In this document: one piece after another, positions 28,401 to 43,131 of the stretch
Numbering within the stretch: the stretch's first letter is position 1
Layout: each line of letters opens with the position of its first letter
Assembly: GCA_001599935.1 (NCBI GenBank)
Contig: BCIJ01000030.1
Coordinates: 148,950-212,949, forward strand
DNA: 64,000 nt
DNA from: Holtermannia corniformis
Taxonomy: Eukaryota; Basidiomycota; Tremellomycetes; Holtermanniales
Direction: 5' to 3'
Translations under genes and position numbers: made by a program
Notes under the pieces: generated by a model
Told to the model about the DNA's origin: nothing
Database searches by the model: none
Seen by the model: the letters and a program-made list of their open reading frames with translations, nothing else

Positions 28401-29853
28401 GGTCGTGTCGAGCCATTGCAAGAGGCTCAGATCGAGCACGTTGCTGCCGTCAGCCCAATCATCGAGCGGTCACTCACGATTTGTAAACAGCGAGGTTGCG
28501 CGCCGGGTTCTTGACCATGTCCCAGGTGTAGTAGACCTGGCCCGAGGCCGACTCGGCCGCAAACGCGGCCCTGGCCTTTGTCGTGCGGTGGCAGTTTGTG
28601 TCTTGATCATAGCCGGTGATGTTGACCTTGGACGTGCCGTTTTGATCGTGCAGGTTGCAGGGAAAGTACCATGCCATGTTCTTAGACGCATCCGACGGGA
28701 TGGCCGAGTTTGCCGCGGGCGTGATGATGTTGTGGCACTTTTGGTTGACCGTCTGGAACAAAAAGCTCGCGTCCTTGCCGCCTGCCATCCACTCGTCGGA
28801 ATACAGCGGGTTGGTCGTCCCGTTAAAGTAGGGCTCGATCGCGGGGTGTTGAAACCGGGCAAAGTCGTAGGCGTAGCCGTTGATGACGAGTGAGCCATTG
28901 TTGGCTTCGCCGCCTTTGATCCGGAGCGCCTGGTCGCCGCAGACGGTTTGGGTAAAGCCAAACGTGACGAAACCGACGGCGGCCATGAGGACGGCGACAA
29001 TGCCGACGATGCCAATCTTTTCTCGCCATGCGCGCTGTGCCTCGGGCGTCTTTTTGCCTGACGACGTCAGCACGACGTCGTGTAGAGAGCGACTGACCGA
29101 AAACACCGCGAAGGACGAATCCGGGGACGCAGATTGTCAACAAGTAGCAGTAGACCATCCACGCGTCCTTTGGCCCTGGTGCAAAGTTGCCCAAGCAGCC
29201 GAGCTTTTCGTCGGGGTGGTCGCGCACGGCACCGCCTGCGCGGTTCGTCTGCGTCGCGTTAGGAGGCTGGCGCGGGGCCGCTTGTGATGCTTTGCGTCGC
29301 AGGGTGGCGCCTCGCTTGAACAGGTGCAGACCCGACTCGTGCGTCGTTTCCGACGGTTCTCGAGCGAGCAGTGATTTGCCTCGGCGCAAGCCAGGCCCAT
29401 TCGGTTGATTGCCCGTTGCTACGGAATCAGCCTAGGCGGCTCGGGGCCAGGACACGTACTGCTTGGCAACACACCGAGGCCACCCCTTTCGCCGTCGGCT
29501 GCATGCTCGCGATAGTGCCAGAGCCGATGGTTTGGGTCGATCCGCTCGCGATCCGGTCTGACCATGCTCTTTTTCCTACGAAAGTCTGCGGCTGCGCCAT
29601 TACTCGCACTGAACCCCTGATGCTGCACGTCGACATAGTCGTCACCGGCCGGGCCGTGGCCATAGTTGAGAGGCGAGCTGGGCGGCTGCGTCGACGCCGT
29701 GGTGTTCAACGAGGCCTTGGACGGGCCCGACTTTGGCGACGGCCGCGGTGGGGTCCGTGAACCCGTGTTGATGGCTGGCAGGGGTTGATTCCGACGCGAA
29801 GGGGGTACCGAGTCGTTGAACGAGACGTTTTGCGACGCGTGTGGGCGTGACAT
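25452..29853 (-). CDS. CHS3: Class IV (Chs3-type) chitin synthase
   Basis: The gene encodes roughly 1,390 residues starting [12 protein letters not shown]. It polymerises N-acetylglucosamine from UDP-GlcNAc at the plasma membrane. Seen in order: a disordered basic N-terminus; membrane segments ([37 protein letters not shown]); the cytochrome-b5-like extracellular region of class IV enzymes ([14 protein letters not shown]); another membrane segment ([18 protein letters not shown]); and the glycosyltransferase-2 core with [36 protein letters not shown] and [14 protein letters not shown] cluster of late membrane helices and a Ser/Pro-rich tail follow. QRRRW and ED are the expected catalytic motifs. 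I end the gene after a 44-nt intron (25461-25504), giving the C-terminus LPPGARY; read-through instead gives a stop at 25481. Family rank is secure. Confidence 0.95.
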
Positions 29854-30368
29854 TGTGATTGTTGTGCAAGCCGTTCAGTGTACCATGGGTCCCGTCTGCA
29901 AGCTGTCAGCACCGAGCGATGGGATCGTGACGTACGAACCGGATGCAAAGGCGACCGAGGCGATGTTGGTGCTGGCAAAGGACCGCGCGGTGACTAGACT
30001 GGGAGCGAGCTTGAGCGGATCGTATGCTGGTGCGCGCAACAAGGTGGTCGGTGATCAACCCGGGTTGGTGGTGGCGGTGCCGTCTCGTGCGATTGGCTCA
30101 ACGGGCAAGGGCGTTCGTTGCAGTCGGCGCCGTCGCCGTCGCCGTTGGCAAGAGCGCGTCGAGTGAGCTCGGAGCGAGTTGTGAGCGCTGGTGGGGTGCC
30201 GACGCCGGCGTGAAGACTGAGAGCACCGACGCGAACGAGCAAAGATCAACAAGAAGAAGGATGTCGATCGAGGGGTTTGGTGCGCACGGCCCGCGGCGTT
30301 TCACTTTGTCTCGAGTGGCACTCTGCCTCGACCAACGCTTCATACAACACGGCGCTACACGATGGTTC
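29854..30368. other. Chitin synthase upstream region
   Basis: These 515 bp separate the chitin synthase start from the FHL1-like stop on the same strand. A short GCC/GTC-rich trinucleotide tract lies near 30125-30150. Open frames here are Arg-rich chance frames. It is the likely promoter and leader of the chitin synthase gene. Confidence 0.5.
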
Positions 30369-33300
30369 CTATGCGACTCCGACCCGCGGCTTCTTCGCAT
30401 CCGCCCCCTCGACATCATCCAGCGGCCCAGCGCCGAGGCCAATCAGGCTCGAGTAGTCGGCCATCGAATCCTCAGTGAGCTCCTCGGCCTTGCGCTTGGG
30501 TGCACTCGGCGCGCTCGGTGCAGCCGGCGTGTACGTAGCAGGCGCGGCGATCGGCTTGGCGACCCCGTTGGTAGCCGGCGGTCGGACTGGCGTAGGCACA
30601 ACAGGCGGCCGAGGAGCAGCAGCGACAGGCGGCTTGACAGGCGGCGTCAGCTTGGGTGCCACCTTGGCCGTTGGGTTCTTTGCAAGCGGTGCAGGTGGTC
30701 GGTTTGCCGACGGCACGATGCCCGAAGACCCGCCTATGGTTTGACGAGGCTGCACTGCTGCGGCCGTCTTGCCCACAGGGCCTGGTCGAGGCCCCGGCGG
30801 GCGGGCCGTGATCGGCGGCACGACCCCAGTGGCCCACACTCGCTCTGCTGTCGGCATGTCAATGTCGATCCCAACGGCCTTGATGTACGTCAACAGAGCC
30901 GAGGCGTTGGGTCCGACCGTGTTGACGTTGCCTCGGACCGCGGCGACCTCTGCAATCATGCCGATGACCTTTATGAGCGTGTCGCCCGGTTGCGCGGGGC
31001 CAGGTAAAGGCCTCGCCGCAGTGGCGGGTGCAGGGCGCGCAGCACCAGCCGTGGCAGTAGCAGCAGGCCTTCCAGCCGTCGCGCCCGGCTTGGCAGCTTG
31101 ACCCAGAGGCCGGGGTGCCAGCGGTGCCGATCCAACTTTGGCTGCAGCCACACTGGTCCCGCCGATCCCTGCTGGCGCTGGCCGATTCACAGCAGCCGCA
31201 GCCTGGGCCGCCTTGGCTGCAGCCTGCCGGTTCTTGTTGACGACCCAAGCGGACAGGACCTCGATCGCACCCGAGGCGCCGAGATGCTCGAGCTTTTCAA
31301 TGATATCCCGGTTGAGGTGCAGAAACGTCTGCTGGTCAAGGATGAGAGTCGCGCCGTCGAGTACAAACGGCAACAGGTCGCCATTGGCATCCTTTGACAA
31401 GAGCGAGCTGCGCGCGCGCAGAGCAGGGGTGATGGGCTGCACGACGACGGTAATCTTGCCTTTTGCGAGCAATGGGCCGTGCGCGACCCCGTTCGGTCCC
31501 AAGCTGCCTGCCGGGCGGACGAGGTTGGGCCGCGGCAGGGAGCCAGCAGGAGCCATCATGCGCAGCTTGGGATCCCCCGGCTTGAGCGGCAAGCCGTCCT
31601 TGCCGAGGTAATCCTTGTCCTTTGCCTTTTTCGCCTTGAGCTCGGCTCGATGGCGCTCGCGCTCTGCTTTGACTTCTGCATTCTTCATCTTGCCTTCCGA
31701 CTTTTCCGCGTCGCGCCGTTGTTTCTCCTCGAACAGCGGGCCTTCTTCCGGGTCAATGATCCAAACAGAGCCTTTGGACTCGGGATCATCCGATGGAATC
31801 CGGGGAACTTTGAGAAACGCCTTGTTGAGCGAGAGATTGTGCCGGATCGAGTTCTAAGACGTTAGCACTGATCGATCCACGAGCGACTCACTTGCCACCC
31901 CGCCTCGGGGTTGAGACGAAAGTACTCCCATTCGCCCGCGACCCAGTTACAGACCTCGCCGAGCGTACCGCGCCCTCGAGGGAGGTGGAGCAGCGCGCGG
32001 TGGATAATCGTCGCAAACGTCGGTGTCGGCTTGAGCGGATCCGGTCCGATGAACGGTTTCCCATCCAGTCCGACGATGGGCGCTGGCGGTGGTCGGGGGC
32101 CGGCTCCGGACGGGGGGATCGGCACGTTGACAATGATATGGCCGGGGCGGCCTGGGGTGTCGATCAGTTCGGTCAGGTGCTGGAACGGTGGCGGCGGTGG
32201 CGGTTTGGGTTTCTCGACGGGCGGGTGCGGATGGGCGTTGGGGATGAATGGATGGCCGATAGGCTTGGGTGGTGCTGGCTTTGGTGTCGAGGCGGCGATC
32301 GCGGCGAGCGTCAGAGGTACAGCCGGAGGCGCCTCGAGCTTGAGAGGTGGAGTCGCAACCGGTGCAACCGGCGTCGGAATGGCACTCGCAAGAGGCTTCT
32401 TCTTTGCCTTGGGTGCTGGCGGCGGCACTGCCACGGCCGGGTTTGCGGCGACAGCGGCGGCCAATGTCGGCGGCAGGGTTTCTGCCGCTGGAGCAGGCGT
32501 GACCGAAGCCGTCTCTCGTGACGCGGCAGTGACGGAACCAGGCTCGACCGGCTTTACTTTCTCCTTCCTCTTCTTCTCCTTCTTCTCCTTCTTTGGCGTG
32601 ATGGCAGGTGGGGTCTCGGTCGGTTCAGGCTTGATCTCGGCCGTCTCGTGCTCGGACACGAGCGCCGGCGTGACCGACTTGGCCGCCCATTTACCGCCCT
32701 TGGGTCGCTTGCCCGCGTGCACTGGCTTCTCGGGCGCTGATACAGGTACAGGCGCGTGCTCTACCGCCTTCTTCTTGGACTTTTTCGCCGCCTTGACGGC
32801 CGTTTCCTTGACTCTATGCTTTTCCGGTGAGACCGTCTTTTTCACCGCGTGGCCCTTGCTGGGCGCCTTTGCTAGTTCTGGCTTTTTGAGCTTGATCTTG
32901 CTCTCTTGCCCCTTGTGCGCTTGCGCTTTTGGCACGTCGAAATCGTCGGCGCTCAAATCGGGATCCTTGCGGCGGTGCGTCTTGTGGTCTGAATACGTCG
33001 ACTCGGCCGAGCTCGCGCCAATGTCCTCGTGGTCATCCATCGGCTCGGCTTCATCTGCCTCGCCCGCGCTCGAGAGCGACGACAGGTCTGAATCGTCAAA
33101 CAAGGCCTGGCGCAGCTTTTGCTTGCCCTTGCCGTGGCCTGAGCGGACGGGCACGTCGGACCCAGAGTCCCAGGAATCACTGCCGCTCGCGTCGGAATCG
33201 TCGTTGCCGTCGTCGTCTTCGGAATCCCAGCCAAAGCCATAGGCGGCCCCGTTGGCGCCTTCGAGACCGAGGCCGATGGCGTCGCCGTTTGCAAACGCAT

Positions 33301-34347
33301 TAAAGCGCGGGGGGACGCGCAAGGCCATGGTCGACGGACCGGCGTCGCCGTAGAAATCCTGATAGCCCGTGTGGTCGTAGTGGAGATGATGTGGATACGA
33401 GTAGTCGTCCTGAGGGAGCACGGGGGATGCGTCGGGCGAGCCATGGCCAGGAGGCAAGACGAATGAAAAGATGCGCGTGGCGATTTGAATTTGGGATCTG
33501 TCAAGGTCAGCCCAGTCTACACAGAGGACGCGACGTACCCCTGCTGGAGTGGGACTCTGCGGCCTTTGACGAAAAACTGGCCATCGACCCAGACGCCGTT
33601 GCGGCCGTGGACCTCGAGGCAGAATTGACTTGATTCGGCACAGTACCTGCAGAGTCAGACGGTTTCTCGACGCCGCATGACTCACTCTATCTTTGCGTGG
33701 AAGCGCGAGACGCTCTTGAGAGCGCCGAGGTCGACGTCGACTGGCTCGGCCGGCGGTTTGCTCTTTGGCGGCGGAGGTGGTGGAGGGCCGTCGAGAATGT
33801 CACGGAGGAAAGCTTGGGTGGGTGCGGCGGCTGGTGGGGTATCGGTAGGGGTTGTCAGAGCGGCGACGGCTGGATGGACCTGCAGTCGTGCCAGAGCATC
33901 GTGTGTTTCCACCGGCGGCGTCTGGACCGGCGGCGTAGAGACTGGAGGGAGCGGGCAAGCAAACGCAGCGAGCGCCTCGAGTGCTTGATCGTTGGCGAGC
34001 ACATCCGACGCGTGCTGCCGAGCCGAGGGGGTGGCATGCTGTGACACTGCCGGCCCGGGACCCTGCTCTGCTTGCTCCCCCTCTAGTGGCGGGTTCGTTG
34101 GCACACTCGGGACCGTGATGGCTGGCGGGGGAGTGTTGCCGTGCGGGACCTGGCCTGTCAACCGTACCCTCGACCTGCCCGTTGGACTCACCACGTTCCT
34201 CCCGATCGTGACGACGAGGGTGCGCATGTAGTATGCAAAGCCCGTGAGGTCGTCGCCAAACTGCAGCTTGTAGAACGCGGCGATCGGCTCCGTCTTTGAC
34301 GAGTCGACGGGGATCTGGGCCATCGAGGGCGGCGGCGGTTGAGCCAT
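30369..34347 (-). CDS. FHL1: FHL1-like transcription factor: FHA domain plus forkhead domain
   Basis: The spliced protein is about 1,270 residues. An FHA domain occupies roughly residues 10-230: FGDDLTGFAYYMRTLVVTIG, a long Pro-rich insertion, VDVDLGALKSVSRFHAKIE, EVHGRNGVWVDG, SQIQIATRIFSFVLP. Next come an acidic Asp/Ser stretch, a long Lys-rich then Ala/Pro-rich linker, and a forkhead domain near residues 800-900 (PTPTFATIIHRALLHL, then NSIRHNLSLNKAFLKV). The C-terminal region is Pro/Ala-rich and ends DAKKPRVGVA. This order matches yeast Fhl1, which with Ifh1/Crf1 controls ribosomal-protein genes, rather than Fkh1/2. I start at 34347 (MAQPPPPSMAQIPV); the frame stays open upstream but with Arg-repeat codons from a GCC/GTC tract. 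It is divergent from PRP22 with 463 bp between starts. Confidence 0.88.
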
Positions 34348-34810
34348 GGTGACCGCTGGCAGTCTCCTGGACGTCCTAGCGTGCACTGCACGACTGGCAG
34401 CGCGTGCTTGTCCTCGGAGACGGTGTTGACAGCGCAAGTGGCCGGTGGGGGGAAGAGGGCCCCGACGGCGCTGACGGCTACTGGGACGCGCGGCGTTTGA
34501 CGAGGACCGAGCTGAGAGAGTGCACTGTAGGATTGCACTGTGCGTGTGCTGATCAGATGCTGCGGATCGCTGTTGTCGCCGTCGCCGTCGCCGCCGCCGT
34601 CGCCGCCGAGAGTCCGACCGGAGCAATTTTCCATCCGAGTGCGCCACCCACTTTGGACGGTTGTCTATCCTTCACCATCGTCCATCGCTCTCCTCGCGCT
34701 CTCTCATCGTCTACTCATCGTCTGTAGCATCCACACGCATCGTACAGGACAGAGCAGGAGAGAAACGGGTCTACCACTCGCGGCGTGCTCGACACCGCCC
34801 CGCCGTCGCA
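34348..34810. promoter_or_regulatory. Divergent promoter between FHL1-like gene and PRP22
   Basis: This 463-bp interval lies between two start codons pointing away from each other. It holds an imperfect GCC/GTC trinucleotide tract at 34576-34609. The tract creates a poly-Arg frame on the reverse strand that I regard as untranslated leader. No TATA-like box is obvious. Confidence 0.6.
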
Positions 34811-38984
<4,174 letters not shown>

Positions 38985-39009
38985 GGTTGGAGAAATGCAG
39001 TTGCTGTCG

Positions 39010-39020
39010 GATCACGTGAC
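39010..39020. promoter_or_regulatory. GATCACGTGAC box upstream of NSA1
   Basis: This 11-mer contains the palindrome TCACGTGA and lies 58 nt before the NSA1 start codon, in the 94-bp gap after PRP22. The identical 11-mer lies 55 nt before FAP7. A CACGTG-binding bHLH factor is the natural candidate. Confidence 0.5.
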
Positions 39021-39078
39021 CGGTTGAGATTTCTGATCTCCAACATGTCCATGTACTTGTTGCAAGCAATCATCACTC

Positions 39079-40560
39079 ATGGCGCCGTCTCAACGCTTCC
39101 TCGCGCCTTCGTTGGCTCCTAATTGCCTGCTTGACATTTGCCTGCCAGAGCCTGCAGCTACGCTCGCTTCGGCGATTGAAGCCCTACCACCTCCCATCGT
39201 CCGACACATTGGCGTGCATTGCGCAAGCACCGGCGGTGAACATGAGTCGCTCGGGCTGATCAAGAAGATCTGCTGGGCCAATGCAGAGGTGAGTGACCAG
39301 ATGTGGAGCTCGGCTGATCGCGTAGATGACCCAACTGGCCATTGCCGACACCAACTACCGCATCTCGGTTGTCGAGAAGCCAGTGTATGTGCAAGGCCAG
39401 CCGATCAAACCGATCAGCATTGTCGCTCAGTACGAGGTCAAGCCGGCAAAGGCGTCGGATCTTTGGATCGCGCTCGAGTTTATGCCAGGGTACGTGTTTG
39501 CAAACGGTGTAAAGCATAGCTAACCCGGCAGCCACGGCATCCTCTCCGCACTGTCTTCTGGAGTACTGTCTCTACACAGTCCGGACCACACTCGCACGCG
39601 ACGGGTCCCTGCTCCTTTGACAGCCCTGAAAGCGTCACCGACGGATCCCAACACGTTTGCGCTCGCCGGCAAGGAAGTGGAAGTCTCGCTGTGGGATGTA
39701 GAGCGGACGTTTGCAGGCTCAAGTGCAAAGACGGGCGAGAAGCGGAAGAAGGATGCGTTCGAAGAGGGCGAGATCTGGCGCGCGAAGAATGTGAGTCCGC
39801 GGTAGTTTGGACTTTACTGACAATCAGCTGCCGAACAACCATCTGTCGTTGCGGAGACCTGTGCATCATCTTTCGTTGTGCTTCCTACCCACTCCACCCG
39901 ACGCTTCCTATCACTTACTTGCGACTGGCACGCGGGCTGGGACAGTACGACGATATGATACACGACAGCGCAAGCCTTGCGACGATTGGAAGGTCGCCAA
40001 GGAGGGCGGTGTCGGCTGCGTGGTCGCCGGCAAGGACGAGCAGTAAGTCATTGGCTCTGACGCTCCGTTCTGACGCCAACAGCGAACTGTTCTTCTCCGA
40101 CCGTTCTTCACAGCTCGGGGCACTCGATCTGCGGACTGGCAAAGTGCTGTATTCCTACGCCAACCTATCCGCCACGCCTCATTGCCTGGTCAGCTTGCCA
40201 GAGTCAAGCAAGGCAGCGAGCGAGCGACCGCGCTTTGGCCTTGCGTCCCTCGCATCCGACGCTACACTACGCCTACACTCGACCAACCCACCACCGCTCG
40301 ATAACCCAAAGCAGAATGTGTCAAAGGGCGTGATCACCAGTCATGCTGGTGGTGTCGGCCTCGGCGACGTCTTGCACATGGGTGAGGGTGACGCCATTGA
40401 ACTTGAGATAGTCGGTGCGGAGGTCGCAGATGAGGACGAGGAGGATGAGCAAGTGTGGGAACAAATGGAGGATGTCGGAGAGGCGAGCAGCGAGGGGTCG
40501 GTCGACAGCGACGACAGCGATAGTGACGCTCCGGTCAAAACCAAGAGGGCTAGGAAGTGA
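39079..40560 (+). CDS. NSA1: Nsa1/WDR74-like WD-repeat ribosome-biogenesis factor
   Basis: About 430 residues after splicing of several 40-50 nt introns. The body is a seven-bladed WD propeller with degenerate repeats, for example AKASDLWIALEFMPGHGIL, FALAGKEVEVSLWDVE, HLLATGTRAGTVRRYDTR and ELFFSDRSSQLGALDLRTGK. The segment EEGEIWRAKNLPNNHLSLR followed by RPVHHLSLCFLP is typical of Nsa1, which joins pre-60S particles in the nucleolus with Nop4/Rpf1 and Rix7. The C-terminus is acidic (EVADEDEEDEQVWEQM), then Ser/Asp-rich, and ends with a basic TKRARK. It sits 94 bp downstream of PRP22 on the same strand with its own CACGTG box. Confidence 0.87.
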
Positions 40561-41010
40561 TGGATAGCATGTTTGTCGCGTTGGGACTTTTTTAGCTTCT
40601 TCATAATTACGAAGTTGGAGTCCGCCTGCAGTCGCTCGATAAAGTCTATCCCGCTTCACTGTCCTGCCGCCTGGCGGCAATTTGACCTACTACTACGAGG
40701 TGACAAGCACACTAGTCAATGCACCGCACCGCGCGCCAGACGATGTGAGGGCTGCCGGAAACTGCATTACCCATGTTGCGCTTCTGCTATACATCGGCGA
40801 GGGATCCCGGCACGCTCTGGGCCAGTGCGTCGCGCAGACCAAGAAGGTGACACCGATCAGAAGATTGTAACGGTCAAGTGCGTGTTTCAGCACGCCGGCA
40901 GATGAGGCGTTGAGCTGATGAAAGCACCGGGATTGGAGCAGACCAGTCATCGTCTCTCGATCATATCGAGGCACCTTTCGATCGCCGCCCAGTATGCATA
41001 TGCATTTAGA
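40561..41010. other. Interval between convergent genes with a coding-like stretch
   Basis: These 450 bp separate the stops of NSA1 and the beta-lactamase-fold hydrolase. A forward frame is open from about 40682 to a stop at 40868-40870 (it reads TLVNAPHRAPDDVRAAGNCI and ends TKKVTPIRRL) but has no ATG and no match I recognise. A reverse frame at 40693-40974 is also open. I do not call a gene here. Confidence 0.4.
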
Positions 41011-42490
41011 TCATGCTCTCAGGCCCTCATATAAAGCCTCTTCAAGCCGCGCCTGGACGTCCTGCGATACTGGTGAGAAGGGTGCCAGTAGATTCGTGCT
41101 GTATACGACCTTTCAAGTAAGCAGAAGCCTCGGCGTGGTGGCGACTCACAGCTATGCCAGACGCAGGGTCAATCCAGTATTCAGTGTTGGCAGCGCCGAA
41201 CCAGCCGACGGATCCCGCTGCTGGGATCAGCTTGCGTTCGCCTGCGTTTCGTACTGACCTTTACGTCCGCGCTTGAGACCGTCTTTGAGATACACGACCA
41301 TTGCCGTGGACCAATCTAGAGCCCCTGCCGCGTCTTGACCTGGGATCACACGCGCGCCGACCTTTTCACCCAACGTGCGCTTGCATTCTTCGTTGAGCGT
41401 CCCCTTGAAAAGACCCGCCAGAGACTCGGGAGAGAGGATACAAGGCGCCGTCTTGGCCACTTTGGAGTCGGGGTGGTACTGATGCGCAAGGAGGTGCTGA
41501 AGGATTGTGAGGTATTCCGTCGGGGTGGTATAGATGCCGCCTCCGCCGGCCTGTTGTGTGAGCACGACTCGAGCTTTACGTTTGTACTTACTGGATATTC
41601 GATGTCCTCCGTCTCCCTCGGCAGCGTCAAGCCGAGACACTGATCGGTCAAGACTTCGTACTCCTTGGTTTCTAGATTATAGAAGCGCAACGGCAGGACC
41701 TTGGCTTTCAGCTCCGGAGTCGCGTGCGGGTAGAATGTCGTTGCCTTGAGGCCGAGCGGCTTGCAAACAGCCTCTTGCAGATATTCCTCATACGGGCGGC
41801 CGGTCAGCCGTGCGATGAAGATGGCCAGCCACCTGGATCGTTAGTTGCGCCAACTTATCGTTGCCAACTGACTCTGCCGCGTTGCCATACTCCCATTCAA
41901 CTCCGACATCACGCACAGCCGGGACAGGGAGTAGATTGTCCAGTTTGCAGCTGTTGGTGAACCCAGTCGCCGTGCCGGTCGCCTTCTTCCACCCCTGCAC
42001 CGTGTCGCCGAACTCGGCACCCAATCCGCACGTCTGGTTCAGCATGCTCAGCACCGTGATACGGTTCTTGCGCTCGGAGTAGGTCAAATCCGCAAGGTTT
42101 GACAAGTAGGGCTGCCCCAGTTCCGGAAGATATTCGGTCACGTCCGTGTCCAGCGACAAGCGTCCCGCATCGATGAGCGTCAACACCGCGAGCTACGGGA
42201 TTAGCCGAGTTTACAGTCCGACGACTCACACTGGTGATTAGCTTTGTCGTGCTGTAGAAGGCATAGACCGTTTTCTCGGTCGGCGCAGGACTGCGCTTGT
42301 CCAAAATGTCGACATGGCCCTCGCGACCGGCATACAGCACGCCATCAGCTGAACCGACGACAAAGGCTGGTGCTGGCAGGGATTCGCCAGCTTCTTTCAA
42401 GATCGCAGTCAGCTTTGCTTGGGCTTCCGGAGTGACAGACGGCATGGTGGGGCTCTCGCCTCGGCCTCTTCGAGGCTTTATACCAGCCAT
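41011..42490 (-). CDS. Serine beta-lactamase-fold hydrolase or acyltransferase (class C/EstB/LovD-like)
   Basis: Several exons encode about 430 residues. The serine-active-site motif is S-T-T-K in VYAFYSTTKLITS, followed by LTLIDAGRLSLDTDVTEYLP. A Y-G-N motif (VEWEYGNAAE) fits the second catalytic element, and GGGGIYTTPTEYLTILQHLL and VGWFGAANTEYWIDPASG match the later core of the beta-lactamase/transpeptidase-like family. Fungal members include esterases and the acyltransferase LovD; bacterial relatives are class C beta-lactamases. No signal peptide is visible, so it is probably cytosolic. Two in-frame ATGs exist: 42490 (MAGIKPRRG) and 42445 (MPSVTPEAQ). The C-terminus is LYEGLRA. It is divergent from a drug-type exporter; substrate is unknown. 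Confidence 0.85.
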
Positions 42491-43131
42491 GGACCTTCGG
42501 GACCGTCGGCAAGCTGTGAACTTCCGAGGATTCGCCGATACCCATTTCAGCCGATACTGTGATGCGCGCCTTCCCCTCTGAAGTGTCTACTTAGACGCAA
42601 CATAGTTGCACTGGTAGTCATGCCAGTCATGGATTCGGTCGATTGGCGTGCCTGACAACAATGATCAGCGCTCCAGGAACTGCCGCATCTTTCGGACGAG
42701 TGATTTGTGCTTTCGGACGAGCGACTTTTGCGGTCTCACAAGAGGCCATTCTTGCTGCAACTGGCTTCCTTGCGATCGCAACGTGTACCCATCTGTCCCC
42801 TTGCAGCCTTTGACGTCGTGCACGGTGATGCGTTTGGCGCTATCGGCCGACCGGCACAGCTCACCACGCGGGTTGCTGCGCAAGGATGTCTGCCCCTGGA
42901 TGCGCTCTGACCTTATCGTGGCGTTGCCTTGACGCTCGCTAAGCCAGGTGTAAATACAGCCATCCCTGCGCCTGCCGACGCTTGGACGCTCACGCATTCT
43001 CTCGGCCTCGGGCTTCGGTCACTTTTTAGGGTTTGAGCCTCGGTCCCGAGCCCAAGGGCCGTTAAGCTTGCAGCTCGCTATATATATCGGCGATCTGACA
43101 AGTCTCAAAACACTCGACCACGTCTTCAAGG
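42491..43131. promoter_or_regulatory. Divergent promoter between hydrolase and DHA2 transporter
   Basis: This 641-bp intergenic region holds a TATA-like run TATATATAT at 43079-43087, 44 nt before the transporter ATG. No coding sequence is seen. Confidence 0.6.
43079..43087 (+). promoter_or_regulatory. TATA-like box
   Basis: TATATATAT lies 44 nt upstream of the DHA2 transporter start codon, the clearest TATA element in the window. Confidence 0.5.

Noticed and set aside
30024..31007. 327-codon forward open frame, Arg/Cys-rich
   Set aside because: It overlaps the opposite strand of the FHL1-like gene; the composition is typical of an antisense shadow frame.
31911..33242. 443-codon forward open frame rich in Gly/Ser/Phe
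   Set aside because: It lies opposite the Ala/Pro/Lys-rich linker of the FHL1-like gene. The frame is kept open by that strand's codon bias and shows no domain.
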